Program-made: the position numbers and the translations under genes
The notes under the pieces: generated by a model
What the model was told of the DNA's origin: nothing
The model's input: the letters and a program-made list of their open reading frames with translations, nothing else
Databases searched by the model: none
DNA from: Bradyrhizobium nanningense
Lineage (GTDB): Bacteria > Pseudomonadota > Alphaproteobacteria > Rhizobiales > Xanthobacteraceae
Direction of reading: 5' to 3'
Length of the DNA stretch: 64,000 bases
Assembly: GCF_004114535.1 (NCBI RefSeq)
Contig: NZ_LBJC01000024.1
Coordinates: 186,001-250,000 of the forward strand
In this document: positions 8,833 to 19,215 of the stretch, one piece after another
How the letters are laid out: the number at the start of each line of letters is the position of its first letter
Numbering within the stretch: position 1 is the first letter of the stretch

Positions 8833-9488
8833 TTACGCCCTCGCGCGCGGTGCAACATTCTGCTCGACGCCGGCCTTCTGTTCCGCGGCAACGGCACGCT
8901 TGAAACCGTCGCGCTGCTGGAGCCGCGCCCAATAGGCTGCGACATTTGGCCCAAAATCCCTGGCGAGCCCGATATTGTCGGCCAGCCGAAGCGCATAGCC
9001 GATGACAATGTCAGCGGTGGTGAGGCGCCCGGCGCACAGGGTTTCGGCATTTGCGGTTGCTGCTTCGACGGCGCGCAGGCGTCCCAGAAACCATTTCGCA
9101 TAGTCGCCGGCGACCTGCGGATTGCGCCGCTCCTCCGGCTCGAGCTGGCTGTATCGAAGCACCAGCGTCTGCGGAAAGGTTAACGTGGCATCGCTGAAAT
9201 ACATCCAGTTCAGAAAAGCGCCATAGGCGGGATCTTCCGGTCCGACCATCAGCGGCGTCGGGCCGTATTTGACGCCGAGATAGTGGCAGATGCCGGAGGA
9301 CTCGGTCATCTTCGTCTCGCCGTCGACCATGAAGGGAATCGTGCCGAGCGGATTGATCGCCAGATAGTCCTTGGCGAAGACCCGCGGCGGGAACGGCAGC
9401 ATCTTCAGCTCATACGGCAGCCCCATCTCCTCCAGCATCCAGAGCGGACGAAACGAGCGCGCGGCGTCGCAATGATAGAGCGTGATCA

Positions 9489-9489
<1 letters not shown>
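8833..9489 (-). CDS. Glutathione S-transferase family protein
   Basis: A 218-residue GST. The N-terminal thioredoxin fold starts M-I-T-L-Y-H-C-D and has the glutathione-binding N-P-L-G-T-I-P-F and the E-S-S-G-I-C-H-Y-L sequence (the conserved E-S motif that binds the gamma-glutamyl group). The C-terminal helical domain has the A-D-I-V-I-G-Y-A motif (the usual hydrophobic staple/N-cap). Its ATG overlaps by one base the stop of the upstream acyl-CoA dehydrogenase, so the two are coupled. The role is not defined; in such blocks GSTs often act on electrophilic intermediates, but that is inference. Confidence 0.88.
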
Positions 9490-10652
<1,163 letters not shown>

Positions 10653-10687
10653 TTTGTCAGCTCAACTCTCGATATCTCGAATTTGCT

Positions 10688-10773
10688 CGTCATGGCCGGG
10701 CTTGTCCCGGCCATCCACGCCTTCGTCATCCGGCAACAGAACGTGGATGCCCGGGACAAGCCCGGGCATGACG
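10688..10773. repeat. Dispersed palindromic repeat, family D (CGTCATGGCCGGGC type)
   Basis: Outer arms CGTCATGGCCGGGCTTGTCC / GGACAAGCCCGGGCATGACG and inner CCATCCACG / CGTGGATG. It lies between the two acyl-CoA dehydrogenase genes of one leftward transcription unit. Confidence 0.9.
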
Positions 10774-10783
10774 GAGAACGCGG

Positions 10784-11920
10784 CTACAACCCCATCTGCC
10801 TTGACGCCAGATCCTTCATGATCTCCTCGGTGCCGCCGCCGATGGCGTTGACCTTGACCTCGCGGTAGATGCGCTCGGCCTTGATGCCGCGCATGAAGCC
10901 GGCGCCGCCGAAAATCTGCACGGCTTCGGAGGCGCAGAACGCCATGGTCTGGGTCGCCTGGTTCTTCATCATGCAGATTTCCGCGACCGGGCTTTCGCCC
11001 TGCTCGAGCCGCCAGGCCAGCATCTCGAGCATCGCCTGGGACGCTGCGACCTTCTGCGCCATGTCGACGATCTTGTGCCTGATGACCTGGTGCTGGGCGA
11101 GCGGCTTGCCGAAGGTCTTGCGCTCCTTGGCATAGGCGATCGCCTCGTCGAGGCAGACCCGGGCGAAGGCGGTGCAGCCTGCGGCCATCCCCATGCGCTC
11201 GCTGTTGAAGTTCTGCATGATGATCTTGAAGCCCTGCCCCTCCTCGCCGATCAGATTTTCGGCCGGCACGGGGCATTCGTCGAAATGCAAAGTCGCGGTG
11301 TCGGAGGCCCACCAACCCATCTTCTTGAGCCTGGTGCGCGACAGGCCCGGCGTATCGCCTTCAATCAGGAGCAGACTGACGCCGCCGGCGCCCTCGCCCC
11401 CGGTACGCACGGCAACGGTCAGATAATCGGCGCGCATGCCTGAGGTGATGAAGGTCTTCTCGCCGGTCACGACGTAGTGATCGCCGTCGCGCTGGGCCCT
11501 GGTGCGGAGGCCTGCAACGTCCGAGCCGCCGCCGGGCTCGGTGATCGCGAGCGCGGAGATCTTCTCACCGGACAGCACCTGCGGCAGCACACGCGCCTTC
11601 ACCTCGGCCCGTGCGGCGCGCGCGATCGGCGGCGAGCCGATGGTGTGGCTCATCAGGCTGGCGCTGACACCGCCGGCGCCGGCGCGCGCCAGCTCCTGGC
11701 TGGCAACGATCTTCATGAACTGATCGGCAGCGATCCCGCCATATTCCTCGGGGAATCCGAGTCCCAACAGGCCGATCTCGGCCGCCTTGCGATAGAGCCC
11801 GCGCGGAAATTCGCCGGCCTCGTCCCACTCATGGGCGAAAGGCGCGATCTCCTTCTCGACGAAGCGGCGCATCACGTCGCGAAACGCGTCGTGCTCGGCG
11901 GTATAGAACGGGCTCTTCAT
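10784..11920 (-). CDS. Acyl-CoA dehydrogenase (FAD), second of two
   Basis: A 378-residue acyl-CoA dehydrogenase with A-L-A-I-T-E-P-G-G-G-S-D-V, F-I-T-S-G-M and the C-terminal I-F-G-G-A-G-F-M-R-G followed by I-G-G-G-T-E-E-I-M. The start is ATG at 11920, matching the family N-terminus (F-Y-T-A-E-H-D-A-F-R); an upstream in-frame codon 36 bases away has no support. It is the promoter-proximal gene of the leftward block and is divergent from the acyl-CoA ligase gene. Two different dehydrogenases in one block suggest two oxidation steps or two chain types. Confidence 0.92.
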   Translation of the reverse strand: MKSPFYTAEHDAFRDVMRRFVEKEIAPFAHEWDEAGEFPRGLYRKAAEIGLLGLGFPEEYGGIAADQFMKIVASQELARAGAGGVSASLMSHTIGSPPIARAARAEVKARVLPQVLSGEKISALAITEPGGGSDVAGLRTRAQRDGDHYVVTGEKTFITSGMRADYLTVAVRTGGEGAGGVSLLLIEGDTPGLSRTRLKKMGWWASDTATLHFDECPVPAENLIGEEGQGFKIIMQNFNSERMGMAAGCTAFARVCLDEAIAYAKERKTFGKPLAQHQVIRHKIVDMAQKVAASQAMLEMLAWRLEQGESPVAEICMMKNQATQTMAFCASEAVQIFGGAGFMRGIKAERIYREVKVNAIGGGTEEIMKDLASRQMGL

Positions 11921-12155
11921 CGCACTCTTGCCTCGTGGACGGATTCGTCGCGCCAACCATGGCCGGAACCTTGGCGGCTCACTTGCGCGGAGTGGCTGAC
12001 TGGAGCCGACGCTCCGGGCAAGGCAGCAACTAGCAACTCAACGCAAGACGATTTTCGCCGCTCGCAGGCCAACTCTGGCGCAAAAAAACGTTGCTGCACA
12101 GACTCCGGCGGGCCCCGAGGGCCACGCCGGGCATGGTGCGCCGAGGGAGGTATTT

Positions 12156-13706
12156 TTGGCCGTTCGTTACTACGACTGGATCGTCCATCATGGCCGCCGC
12201 ACGCCTGACAAGGTCGCGGTCATCGACCTCGCGAGCGAGCGCCGCTTCACCTATGCGCAGCTCAATGGCCGCGTCTCGCGCCTCGCCTTCTTCCTGCGTC
12301 ACACGCTGAACGTCTCGCGCGGTGACCGAGTCGCGGTGCTGGCACTGAACACGACCGATACGCTGGAGGTACAGTTCGCCTGCGGGCGCCTGGGTGCGAT
12401 CTTCGTGCCGCTGAATACCCGTCTCACCGTTCCCGAGCTTCAGTTCATCACCGGCGACTGCGCGCCGAAGGTGATGATCCACGATACCGATCTCGCCGAG
12501 ACCGCGCTCGCCGTCGCCAAGCTCTGCGGCATCGCGACCAGCCTGCTGCTCGGGCCCGGCGGGTCCTGTGAGGCCGGCATCGCCGCCGCAAAGCCGCTCG
12601 ACCGCGCCGAGGAAGTCACGCTCGATGACGTCTCGACCATCATGTACACGTCGGGCACGACGGGACATCCGAAGGGCGCGACCATCACCCATGGCATGAC
12701 CTTCTGGAATTGCGTCAACCTCGGCGGCCCCGCCTGCATCGGGCCATCCTCGGTGCTGCTCACCGTGCTGCCGCTGTTCCACACCGGCGGCCTCAACTGC
12801 TACACCAATCCCGTGCTGCATGCCGGCGGCACCGTGATGATCATGCGCGCCTTCGATCCCGGCACGGCGCTCGGCCTGATCAACGATCCCGCGCAGGGCA
12901 TCAACGTGTTCTTCGGGGTGCCGGCGATCTACCAGTTCATGGCGCAACACCCCGCCTTCGCGACGACCGATCTCAGCCGGCTGATCGTCTGCGGTGTCGG
13001 CGGCGCGCCGATGCCAGTGCCGCTGCTCAAGGTGTGGGAAGCGCGCGGCGTCGCCCTGCAGCAGGGTTACGGCATGACCGAGACCTCGCCGGCGGTGCTG
13101 GTGCTCGATCGCGAGGATGCCGCACGGAAAGCGGGCTCCGCCGGGAAACCGGTGCTGCATACGGAAGTGCGCATCGTGCGCCCTGATGGCAGTGACGCCG
13201 ACGTCGGCGAACTTGGCGAGCTCTGGGTCAAGGGGCCGAACATCACGCCGGGCTATTGGAACAGGCCGGAGGCGAACAAGACCTCCTTCACCGACGGCTG
13301 GCTGCACACGGGCGACGCGACGCGCGTCGACGAGGAGGGCTTCTACTACATCGTCGATCGCTGGAAGGACATGTACATCTCCGGCGGCGAGAACGTCTAT
13401 CCGGCCGAGGTCGAGAACGTCCTGCACCAACTCGAGGTCATCGCGGAAGCCGCCGTGATCGGCATCCCCGATCCGCAATGGGGCGAGGTCGGCCTTGCCA
13501 TCGTCGCGGTCAAGCCCGGCCAGAAGCTGACCGAGGCCGATGTCTTGGCGCATTGTGCGGCCAATCTGGCGCGCTTCAAATGCCCGCGCCAGATCCGCTT
13601 CGTCGACGCGCTACCGCGCAACGCCACCGGAAAGATCCACAAGCCGACCTTGCGCAAGGAGTTCTCGGTGGCCTCGGAGGTCGACAAGAAGGTCGCTAAT
13701 GCCTGA
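12156..13706 (+). CDS. AMP-forming acyl-CoA synthetase
   Basis: A 516-residue ANL-superfamily ligase that activates a carboxylic acid with ATP and CoA. It has the P-loop-like Y-T-S-G-T-T-G-H-P-K-G, the Y-G-M-T-E-T-S-P motif, G-W-L-H-T-G-D, the hinge D-R-W-K-D-M-Y-I-S-G-G-E-N-V-Y-P and the C-terminal catalytic lysine in N-A-T-G-K-I. The start is TTG at 12156 with GGGAGG at 12145-12150. It is divergent from the acyl-CoA dehydrogenases with 235 bases between, so it probably supplies the acyl-CoA for the leftward block. The substrate is unknown. Confidence 0.93.
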   Translation: MAVRYYDWIVHHGRRTPDKVAVIDLASERRFTYAQLNGRVSRLAFFLRHTLNVSRGDRVAVLALNTTDTLEVQFACGRLGAIFVPLNTRLTVPELQFITGDCAPKVMIHDTDLAETALAVAKLCGIATSLLLGPGGSCEAGIAAAKPLDRAEEVTLDDVSTIMYTSGTTGHPKGATITHGMTFWNCVNLGGPACIGPSSVLLTVLPLFHTGGLNCYTNPVLHAGGTVMIMRAFDPGTALGLINDPAQGINVFFGVPAIYQFMAQHPAFATTDLSRLIVCGVGGAPMPVPLLKVWEARGVALQQGYGMTETSPAVLVLDREDAARKAGSAGKPVLHTEVRIVRPDGSDADVGELGELWVKGPNITPGYWNRPEANKTSFTDGWLHTGDATRVDEEGFYYIVDRWKDMYISGGENVYPAEVENVLHQLEVIAEAAVIGIPDPQWGEVGLAIVAVKPGQKLTEADVLAHCAANLARFKCPRQIRFVDALPRNATGKIHKPTLRKEFSVASEVDKKVANA

Positions 13707-13709
13707 CCA

Positions 13710-13738
13710 GAGCGCCCCTTGTGGGCGCTCTATTTTTT
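13710..13738 (+). terminator. Rho-independent terminator after the acyl-CoA ligase
   Basis: Stem GAGCGCCC (13710-13717), loop of 5, stem GGGCGCTC (13723-13730), then TATTTTTT. Eight perfect pairs with a U run directly after the ligase stop: a classical intrinsic terminator, separating the ligase from the binding-protein gene. Confidence 0.9.
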
Positions 13739-13779
13739 GAAGTGCCTGCCCACCCCACAAGAAACTCCAAGGAATTTCC

Positions 13780-15003
13780 ATGAAGAACAAGAAACTCGCC
13801 CTGCTTGCCGCGGCAACGGCCCTGACCCTGCTCTCGGTTCAAAGTGCCTCCGCGCAGAAGAAATACGACACCGGCGCCAGCGACACCGAGATCAAGATCG
13901 GCAATGTCGAGGCCTATTCGGGCCCGGCTTCGGCCTACGGCATCATCGGCAAGACCGAAGAAGCCTATTTCAAGATGATCAACGACCAGGGCGGCATCAA
14001 CGGCCGCAAGATCAACTGGATCTCCTACGATGACGGCTATTCGCCGCCCAAGACCGTGGAGCAGGTCCGCAAGCTGATCGAGAGCGACGAGGTGTTCCTG
14101 GTCTTCAACGCGCTGGGCACCCCGACCCAGACCGCCGTTCAGAAATATCACAACGCCAAGAAGGTACCGCAGCTCTTCCTCGCCACCGGCGCCAGCAAGT
14201 GGAACGACCCGAAGAATTTTCCCTGGACCATGGGCTTCCAGCCGAGCTACCGCGTCGAGGCGCGGATCTTCGCCAAGTACATCCTGCAGGCCAAGCCGGA
14301 CGCCAAGGTCGCGATCTTCTATGCCAACGACGATTTCGGAAAAGACTACGTCGCCGGCATCAAGGAGATCTTCGGCGACAAGGCATCTTCGCTGATCATT
14401 GCCGAAGAGAGCTACGAGACCACCGAGCCGTCGATCGATTCCCACATCGTCAAGCTGAAGGGCACCGGCGCCAACGTCTTCGTCAACATCTCGACGCCGA
14501 AATTCGCGGCGCAGGCGATCAAGAAGATCGCCGAGCTTGAATGGAAGCCGATGCATGTCATGACCGACGTCTCGATATCGATCGGCGCCGTGATGAAGCC
14601 GGCGGGCCTCGACGCATCGGAAGGCGTGTTGTCGGCGACCTATCTGAAGGACGCGTCCGACCCGCAATGGAAGGACGATGAGGGCATGAAGAAGTTTCTC
14701 GCCTTCATCGACAAATACATGCCGGGCGCCAACGTCTCCGACACCAATCTCGTCTACGGCTATTCCGCCGCACAGACCCTGGTCCAGACGCTGAAGCAGT
14801 GCGGGGACAATCTGACGCGGGAGAACGTGATGAAACAAGCCGCCAGCCTGAAGGACTTTGCGCCCGATACGCTGATCCCCGGCATCAAGATCAACACCGG
14901 CGCCAACGATTTCGCGCCGATCGAGCAGCTCAAGATGATCCGTTTCAAGGCCGGCCAGTGGGAGCTGTTTGGCGATATCATCAGCGCCGAAACCGGCGGC
15001 TGA
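13780..15003 (+). CDS. Branched-chain amino acid-type ABC transporter substrate-binding protein (orphan)
   Basis: A 407-residue periplasmic binding protein of the LivJ/LivK class. The signal peptide is clear: M-K-N-K-K then a hydrophobic core and S-A-S-A-Q cleavage region at about residue 26. The mature protein has the type I fold signatures (I-K-I-G-N near the start, F-Y-A-N-D-D-F-G-K-D-Y, S-Y-E-T-T-E-P). No permease or ATPase gene is next to it, so it must use a transporter encoded elsewhere. Its place after an acyl-CoA ligase suggests it captures the aromatic or aliphatic acid that the ligase activates; this is inference from context. Confidence 0.9.
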   Translation: MKNKKLALLAAATALTLLSVQSASAQKKYDTGASDTEIKIGNVEAYSGPASAYGIIGKTEEAYFKMINDQGGINGRKINWISYDDGYSPPKTVEQVRKLIESDEVFLVFNALGTPTQTAVQKYHNAKKVPQLFLATGASKWNDPKNFPWTMGFQPSYRVEARIFAKYILQAKPDAKVAIFYANDDFGKDYVAGIKEIFGDKASSLIIAEESYETTEPSIDSHIVKLKGTGANVFVNISTPKFAAQAIKKIAELEWKPMHVMTDVSISIGAVMKPAGLDASEGVLSATYLKDASDPQWKDDEGMKKFLAFIDKYMPGANVSDTNLVYGYSAAQTLVQTLKQCGDNLTRENVMKQAASLKDFAPDTLIPGIKINTGANDFAPIEQLKMIRFKAGQWELFGDIISAETGG

Positions 15004-15032
15004 CGCGCCCTACCACAGCGCGACAAGATGCC

Positions 15033-15064
15033 GAATGGCGGCTGAGAGGCCGCCATTCTTGTTG
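15033..15064 (+). terminator. Intrinsic terminator-like hairpin after the binding-protein gene
   Basis: Stem GAATGGCGGC (15033-15042), loop TGAGAG, stem GCCGCCATTC (15049-15058), then TTGTTG. Ten perfect pairs; the U run is short, so termination may be partial. It lies between the rightward binding-protein gene and the end of the leftward XRE gene and may serve both. Confidence 0.75.
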
Positions 15065-15104
15065 CAGGCGGGCCGACAAGTTGTGCAGGACCATTTTTCG
15101 CGGC

Positions 15105-15875
15105 CTATTGCGTCAAAAACAGCGCAAAAGACTCGTCGACCGTGCGGCGCAGATGCTTTCGATACAAGGCATGGTTGGCGTCGTCGGGCGCAACCCGCCC
15201 CAGGGACGGCTGCGGCACGTTCCTGAGCGGCACGTAGGCGATCGGCGCCGCGATCGGCGTGAGCTGCGAACCGGGGCCCGCGCGGAGCGTCGAGATGATG
15301 CCGTACATCTCGCCGGCGACCGTCGGCCGCGACACCGTGATCACGCGGTGCTGGCCGTGCTTGATGATGACGAGGTAGATGAAGCCGGACTGATGGGGAA
15401 CGGCGACCTCGCCGGTATGCTCGTAGGCAGCATCGGTCCGGTCGCCCTCGCGGAAGACCAGCGAAGAGACCTTCGGCTCCCAGACGATCTCGGTGCGGTA
15501 GGCGAAAATCGCGTCCTTGTCGCCGAACGACGGCCGCAGCGTGATGTAGACGTCCTCGAGCCAGGTCACGGCGCGATGCGCATAGGAGCCGAGGCTGTCG
15601 GGAGCGACATCATTGGCGGCGGGAGGCGCCACCACGACGGGGTTTTTGCGCAAGGAGACGCCCAGCGCCTGCTCCAGCCGCACCGTGGTCGCCAGCGTGA
15701 ACGGCCGCCGCCCGCCGAGCACCTTTTCCAGCGTCGACAGGCTGAGCTTGGCCAGCTCGGCCAGCGCCTGCCGGGAGATCCGGCGTCTGGCGAGCTCCTC
15801 GCGAATTGTCTCGGCGATCTCGCGGCTCTGTTCGTCGGAAAGCTGCTTGTCGGTGAATTTATCCTGCATCTGCAT
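15105..15875 (-). CDS. XRE-family transcriptional regulator with C-terminal sensory region
   Basis: A 256-residue protein. An N-terminal helix-turn-helix (about residues 30-70: I-S-R-Q-A-L-A-E-L-A, S-L-S-T-L-E-K-V-L-G-G, and T-L-A-T-T-V-R-L) binds DNA. The remaining 180 residues are predicted globular, without membrane segments, and I do not recognise the fold; it could be a ligand-binding domain. The gene is divergent from the sortase-target gene, whose start is 187 bases away, so control of the sortase system is a reasonable guess. There are no cysteine pairs that would suggest metal sensing. Confidence 0.8.
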   Translation of the reverse strand: MQMQDKFTDKQLSDEQSREIAETIREELARRRISRQALAELAKLSLSTLEKVLGGRRPFTLATTVRLEQALGVSLRKNPVVVAPPAANDVAPDSLGSYAHRAVTWLEDVYITLRPSFGDKDAIFAYRTEIVWEPKVSSLVFREGDRTDAAYEHTGEVAVPHQSGFIYLVIIKHGQHRVITVSRPTVAGEMYGIISTLRAGPGSQLTPIAAPIAYVPLRNVPQPSLGRVAPDDANHALYRKHLRRTVDESFALFLTQ

Positions 15876-16062
15876 CGCTAGCCCTGCTCCAGCACGGCCA
15901 TTCTAGCAGGCCGGACAAACCAGCACAAAACCGCACATGGCCACCCCGGCCACGGCGCACCCGGCCGGCCGTGGCGGAACATTGCCGATCATTATGCTCG
16001 CGAAATCGGCCGCTCCCGGCGAATGCTCGGAGCCAGCAAACGCCCTTTCGGGAGCAGGCCAA

Positions 16063-18324
16063 ATGAACACCTACGACACCGCCGACAACGACGAACACCC
16101 CTTGTTGAAGGGACTGATCAAGCTCGGATTGTTTCTTCTCGCGCAGGGCATCGCGGTGATGCTGATGGCCTTCGTGGCCCTGCTCGTCAGCTTCGGGACG
16201 AGTTGGTCGGCAACGACCGAGCAGGCCAGCCTGCTCCAGCCCGGCGATGCCAGGTCCGGAAGCCTGCTCCTGAAGGACGACGGCGGCACCACGGAAGCGA
16301 TCCGCCTCGGCATCGACGTCGACATCACGGTTTCAGGCCCGACCTTGCGCGCCCGGGTTACTCAGGTCTTTCGCAACCCGAGCAAGGATTGGGTCGAGGC
16401 AACCTATGTCTACCCGCTCGCGACCGGCGGCGCCGTCGATACGCTCAAAATGGTGGTCGGCGACCGCATCATCGTGGGAGACATCAAGGAGCGGCGGCAG
16501 GCACGATTGATCTACGAAGAGGCGCGCCGCGCCGGTCAGAGGGCCGCGCTCACCGAGCAGGAACGGCCGAACATCTTCACCAATTCGGTCGCCAATATCG
16601 GCCCTGGCGAAACCGTGCTGGTGCAGATCGAATATCAGGAGCCGGTGCATCAATCCGGCAACGAATATTCGCTCCGGCTGCCGCTGGTGGTCGGACCGCG
16701 CTACAATCCGGCGCCGATCGTCCAGAGCGTCGACTTCCGCAAGGACGGATCGGGCTGGGGCGCGACGACGTCGGACCCGGTAGCAGACCATGACCGCATC
16801 TCGCCGCCCGTGCTGGATCCCGCCAAGAACGCACCGGTCAATCCGACCAGCATCACGGTGCGCCTGAAGGCCGGCTTCGCGCTTGGCGAGGTCAAGAGCC
16901 ACCATCACAAGGTCAAGATCGAGAGCCCGGACAGCGCGACACGCCTCGTCACGCTCGCCGACGGCGCTGTCCCTGCCGACCGCGACTTCGAGCTGACCTG
17001 GAAGCCCGCCGCCGAGAAGGCGCCGTCGGTCGGCCTGTTCCGCGAACATGTCGGCGATGCCGATTATTTGCTCGCCTTCGTCACCCCGCCCAGCGCCGAG
17101 CAGGCGACACAAAAGCCGCTGCCACGCGAGGTCGTGTTCGTGATCGACAATTCGGGGTCGATGGGCGGCACGTCGATCGTCCAGGCCAAGGCGAGCCTCA
17201 CTTACGCGCTCTCTCGGCTTCAGCCGACCGATCGCTTCAACGTCATTCGCTTCGACGACACCATGGACGTGCTGTTTCCCGCTTCCGTGCCTGCAGATGC
17301 TGCGCATGTCGGTGAGGCGACCTCGTTCGTGAGCGCGTTGCAGGCGCGCGGCGGCACCGAGATGGTGCCGGCGATGCGCGCAGCGCTGGCTGACAAGCTC
17401 GGCGACACCGGCATGGTTCGCCAGGTCGTTTTCCTGACCGACGGCGCAATCGGCAACGAGCAGCAATTGTTCGAGACGATCACGGCGATGCGCGGCCGCT
17501 CGCGTGTCTTCATGGTCGGCATCGGGTCGGCGCCCAACACCTATCTGATGACACGCGCCGCCGAGCTCGGCCGCGGGGCCTTCACCCATATCGGCTCCGT
17601 CGAACAGGTGGAGGAGCGCATGCGCGGCCTGTTCGCCAAGCTCGAAAACCCGGCCGTGACCGGCCTCACCGCGAAGTTCTCCGAGGCCTCGGCCGACGTC
17701 ACCCCCGCGATCATCCCCGACGTCTATCGCGATGAGCCGCTGGTGCTGGCGGCAAAGCTCGACAAGCTTGCAGGCTCGCTCGAGATCAAAGGACGCGTCG
17801 GCGATCGTCCCTGGTCGGTGACGCTGCCGCTGCAACATGCGGCCGAAGGCAAGGGCCTGTCGAAGCTCTGGGCCAGGCGCAAGATCGGTGACGCCGAAGT
17901 TGCGCGCGCCATGCGCGAGCTCGCGCCCGGGGAGGCTGATAAGGCGATCCTTGCGCTGGCGCTCGACCATCAGATCGTCACGCGCCTGACCAGCCTGGTC
18001 GCCGTCGACAAGACGCCGAGCCGCTCCGAAGGTGCGCCGCTCAAGCTCAGCGAATTGCCGATCAACCTGCCCGCGGGCTGGGATTTCGAGAAGGTGTTTG
18101 GCGAACGGCCGCATATCCCGGCGCAGTTGCGTGAACGCCATGCCGATGCGGGCACCTCACCGGCGGCACGGCGTCCGACACCCGCAGCGCAGGATGCGAT
18201 CCGTCTGCCCAAGACGGCAACCTCAGCCGAGCTGAAGATGATCGCGGGGCTGATCCTGATCGTGCTTGCCCTGTTCCTGTTCGCGTTCAACCGGCGTCGG
18301 CCCTTGCTCACCGACGCTGCTTGA
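16063..18324 (+). CDS. VIT and von Willebrand A domain protein with LPXTG-like sorting signal (class GN sortase target)
   Basis: A 753-residue exported protein. A membrane/signal segment is at about residues 18-48. A VIT (inter-alpha-trypsin) domain follows (V-T-Q-V-F-R-N-P, then Y-P-L-A-T-G-G-A-V-D), then a vWA domain with the MIDAS metal motif D-N-S-G-S at the end of V-V-F-V-I-D. The C-terminus carries L-P-K-T-A at 715-719, a hydrophobic helix and the basic tail N-R-R-R: a complete sortase sorting signal. The start is ATG at 16063 (GGAG upstream); the frame is open 126 bases further up but without signal. The next gene encodes the matching sortase. This corresponds to the family named marine proteobacterial sortase target protein. 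Confidence 0.92.
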   Translation: MNTYDTADNDEHPLLKGLIKLGLFLLAQGIAVMLMAFVALLVSFGTSWSATTEQASLLQPGDARSGSLLLKDDGGTTEAIRLGIDVDITVSGPTLRARVTQVFRNPSKDWVEATYVYPLATGGAVDTLKMVVGDRIIVGDIKERRQARLIYEEARRAGQRAALTEQERPNIFTNSVANIGPGETVLVQIEYQEPVHQSGNEYSLRLPLVVGPRYNPAPIVQSVDFRKDGSGWGATTSDPVADHDRISPPVLDPAKNAPVNPTSITVRLKAGFALGEVKSHHHKVKIESPDSATRLVTLADGAVPADRDFELTWKPAAEKAPSVGLFREHVGDADYLLAFVTPPSAEQATQKPLPREVVFVIDNSGSMGGTSIVQAKASLTYALSRLQPTDRFNVIRFDDTMDVLFPASVPADAAHVGEATSFVSALQARGGTEMVPAMRAALADKLGDTGMVRQVVFLTDGAIGNEQQLFETITAMRGRSRVFMVGIGSAPNTYLMTRAAELGRGAFTHIGSVEQVEERMRGLFAKLENPAVTGLTAKFSEASADVTPAIIPDVYRDEPLVLAAKLDKLAGSLEIKGRVGDRPWSVTLPLQHAAEGKGLSKLWARRKIGDAEVARAMRELAPGEADKAILALALDHQIVTRLTSLVAVDKTPSRSEGAPLKLSELPINLPAGWDFEKVFGERPHIPAQLRERHADAGTSPAARRPTPAAQDAIRLPKTATSAELKMIAGLILIVLALFLFAFNRRRPLLTDAA

Positions 18325-18352
18325 GAGAGGAGCTCCCCCGACTCCTCTATTA

Positions 18353-18401
18353 ACGCGCGCGGTCGCCCGTCCCGTACCCAACGGCCGCGCGCGTCTTTTT
18401 T
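18353..18401 (+). terminator. Terminator-like hairpin between sortase target and sortase
   Basis: Stem ACGCGCGCGG (18353-18362) pairs with CCGCGCGCGT (18385-18394) across a 22-base loop, then C and TTTTTT. A strong stem with a U run suggests that much transcription stops after the target gene, so that sortase would be made in smaller amounts than its substrate. Confidence 0.75.
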
Positions 18402-18406
18402 CTCGA

Positions 18407-18491
18407 CGTCATTGCGAGGAGCGAAGCTGCGAAGCAATCCACGCTGCCGCTCCGGAAACAGTCTGGATTGCTCGCTTCGCTCGCAATGACG
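18407..18491. repeat. Dispersed palindromic repeat, family B, copy 2
   Basis: CGTCATTGCGAGGAGCGAAG at the left, CGCTTCGCTCGCAATGACG at the right, inner GCAATCC / GGATTGC. It lies directly after the terminator hairpin and 14 bases before the sortase start. Confidence 0.9.
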
Positions 18492-18505
18492 GAAGGCGAA
18501 ACACG

Positions 18506-19075
18506 ATGCCCCGCCTCATATCTCCTCTGGTTCTGGCCTTGATCGGCCTCATCCTGTTCGGTGACGGCGCCTATATCCATGCCAAGGCGTGGCTCGCGCA
18601 GGTGCTGCTGGAGCGCGCCTTCGACAGAAGCCTTGCGACGAGCCAACCAGTCAAGCCATGGTCATGGGCCGATACCTGGCCGATCGCGCGCATCGAGGTG
18701 AAACGGATTGGCGCCAGCGCCATCGTGCTGGAAGGCGCGAGCGGACAGGCGCTTGCTTTCGGACCCGGCCATATCCAGCACACGGCCGATGCGGGCGAAC
18801 GCGGGACAGCCGTCTATGCCGCGCATCGCGATACTCATTTCCGCTTCCTGCGGAATGTCGCCATCGGCGACGTCATCGATGTCACACGAAGTGACGGCCG
18901 ACATTTTCGCTATCGGGCGGATTCCTCGGCCGTGGTTCGTTTCGATGCATCGGGGATCGACGCCACGGCACGAGATTTCGAGCTTGTTCTCGCGACCTGC
19001 TGGCCGTTCGATGCCGTCACTCCCGGACCCGAGCGCTACATCCTGCATGCGACGTTGATTGGCACCGACGGATAG
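18506..19075 (+). CDS. Class GN sortase
   Basis: A 189-residue transpeptidase with an N-terminal membrane anchor (about residues 5-24) and the sortase beta-barrel. The catalytic residues are all present: H107 in A-A-H-R-D-T-H-F, C165 in L-A-T-C-W-P-F, and R177 in G-P-E-R-Y. It should cleave the L-P-K-T-A signal of the preceding gene product between T and A and attach it to an unknown acceptor; Gram-negative bacteria lack the exposed lipid II route of Firmicutes. The start is ATG at 18506. The open frame continues upstream through the family B repeat, which I do not accept as coding. Confidence 0.92.
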   Translation: MPRLISPLVLALIGLILFGDGAYIHAKAWLAQVLLERAFDRSLATSQPVKPWSWADTWPIARIEVKRIGASAIVLEGASGQALAFGPGHIQHTADAGERGTAVYAAHRDTHFRFLRNVAIGDVIDVTRSDGRHFRYRADSSAVVRFDASGIDATARDFELVLATCWPFDAVTPGPERYILHATLIGTDG

Positions 19076-19215
19076 ATTGCCCACCGGGCTGACACGCACC
19101 GATGCGCACTTCATTCCACCACACGGCATACCACCCGCACGGTTGCCACTCCGAGGGACTCGCCATACAACAGAGTGACGCGCCACCAAACAAGAACAAC
19201 AGGTGAGATCACGCC

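Noticed and set aside
12030..13553. 507-codon minus frame opposite the acyl-CoA ligase
   Set aside because: The ligase has all ANL motifs in order; the opposite frame has none of any family.
16333..18141. 602-codon minus frame opposite the VIT-vWA gene
   Set aside because: The plus strand encodes VIT, vWA and sorting signal in order; the minus frame is a GC shadow.
18266..18505. Longer N-terminus for the sortase
   Set aside because: The extension overlaps the target gene, a terminator hairpin and a repeat; the membrane anchor begins right at ATG 18506.
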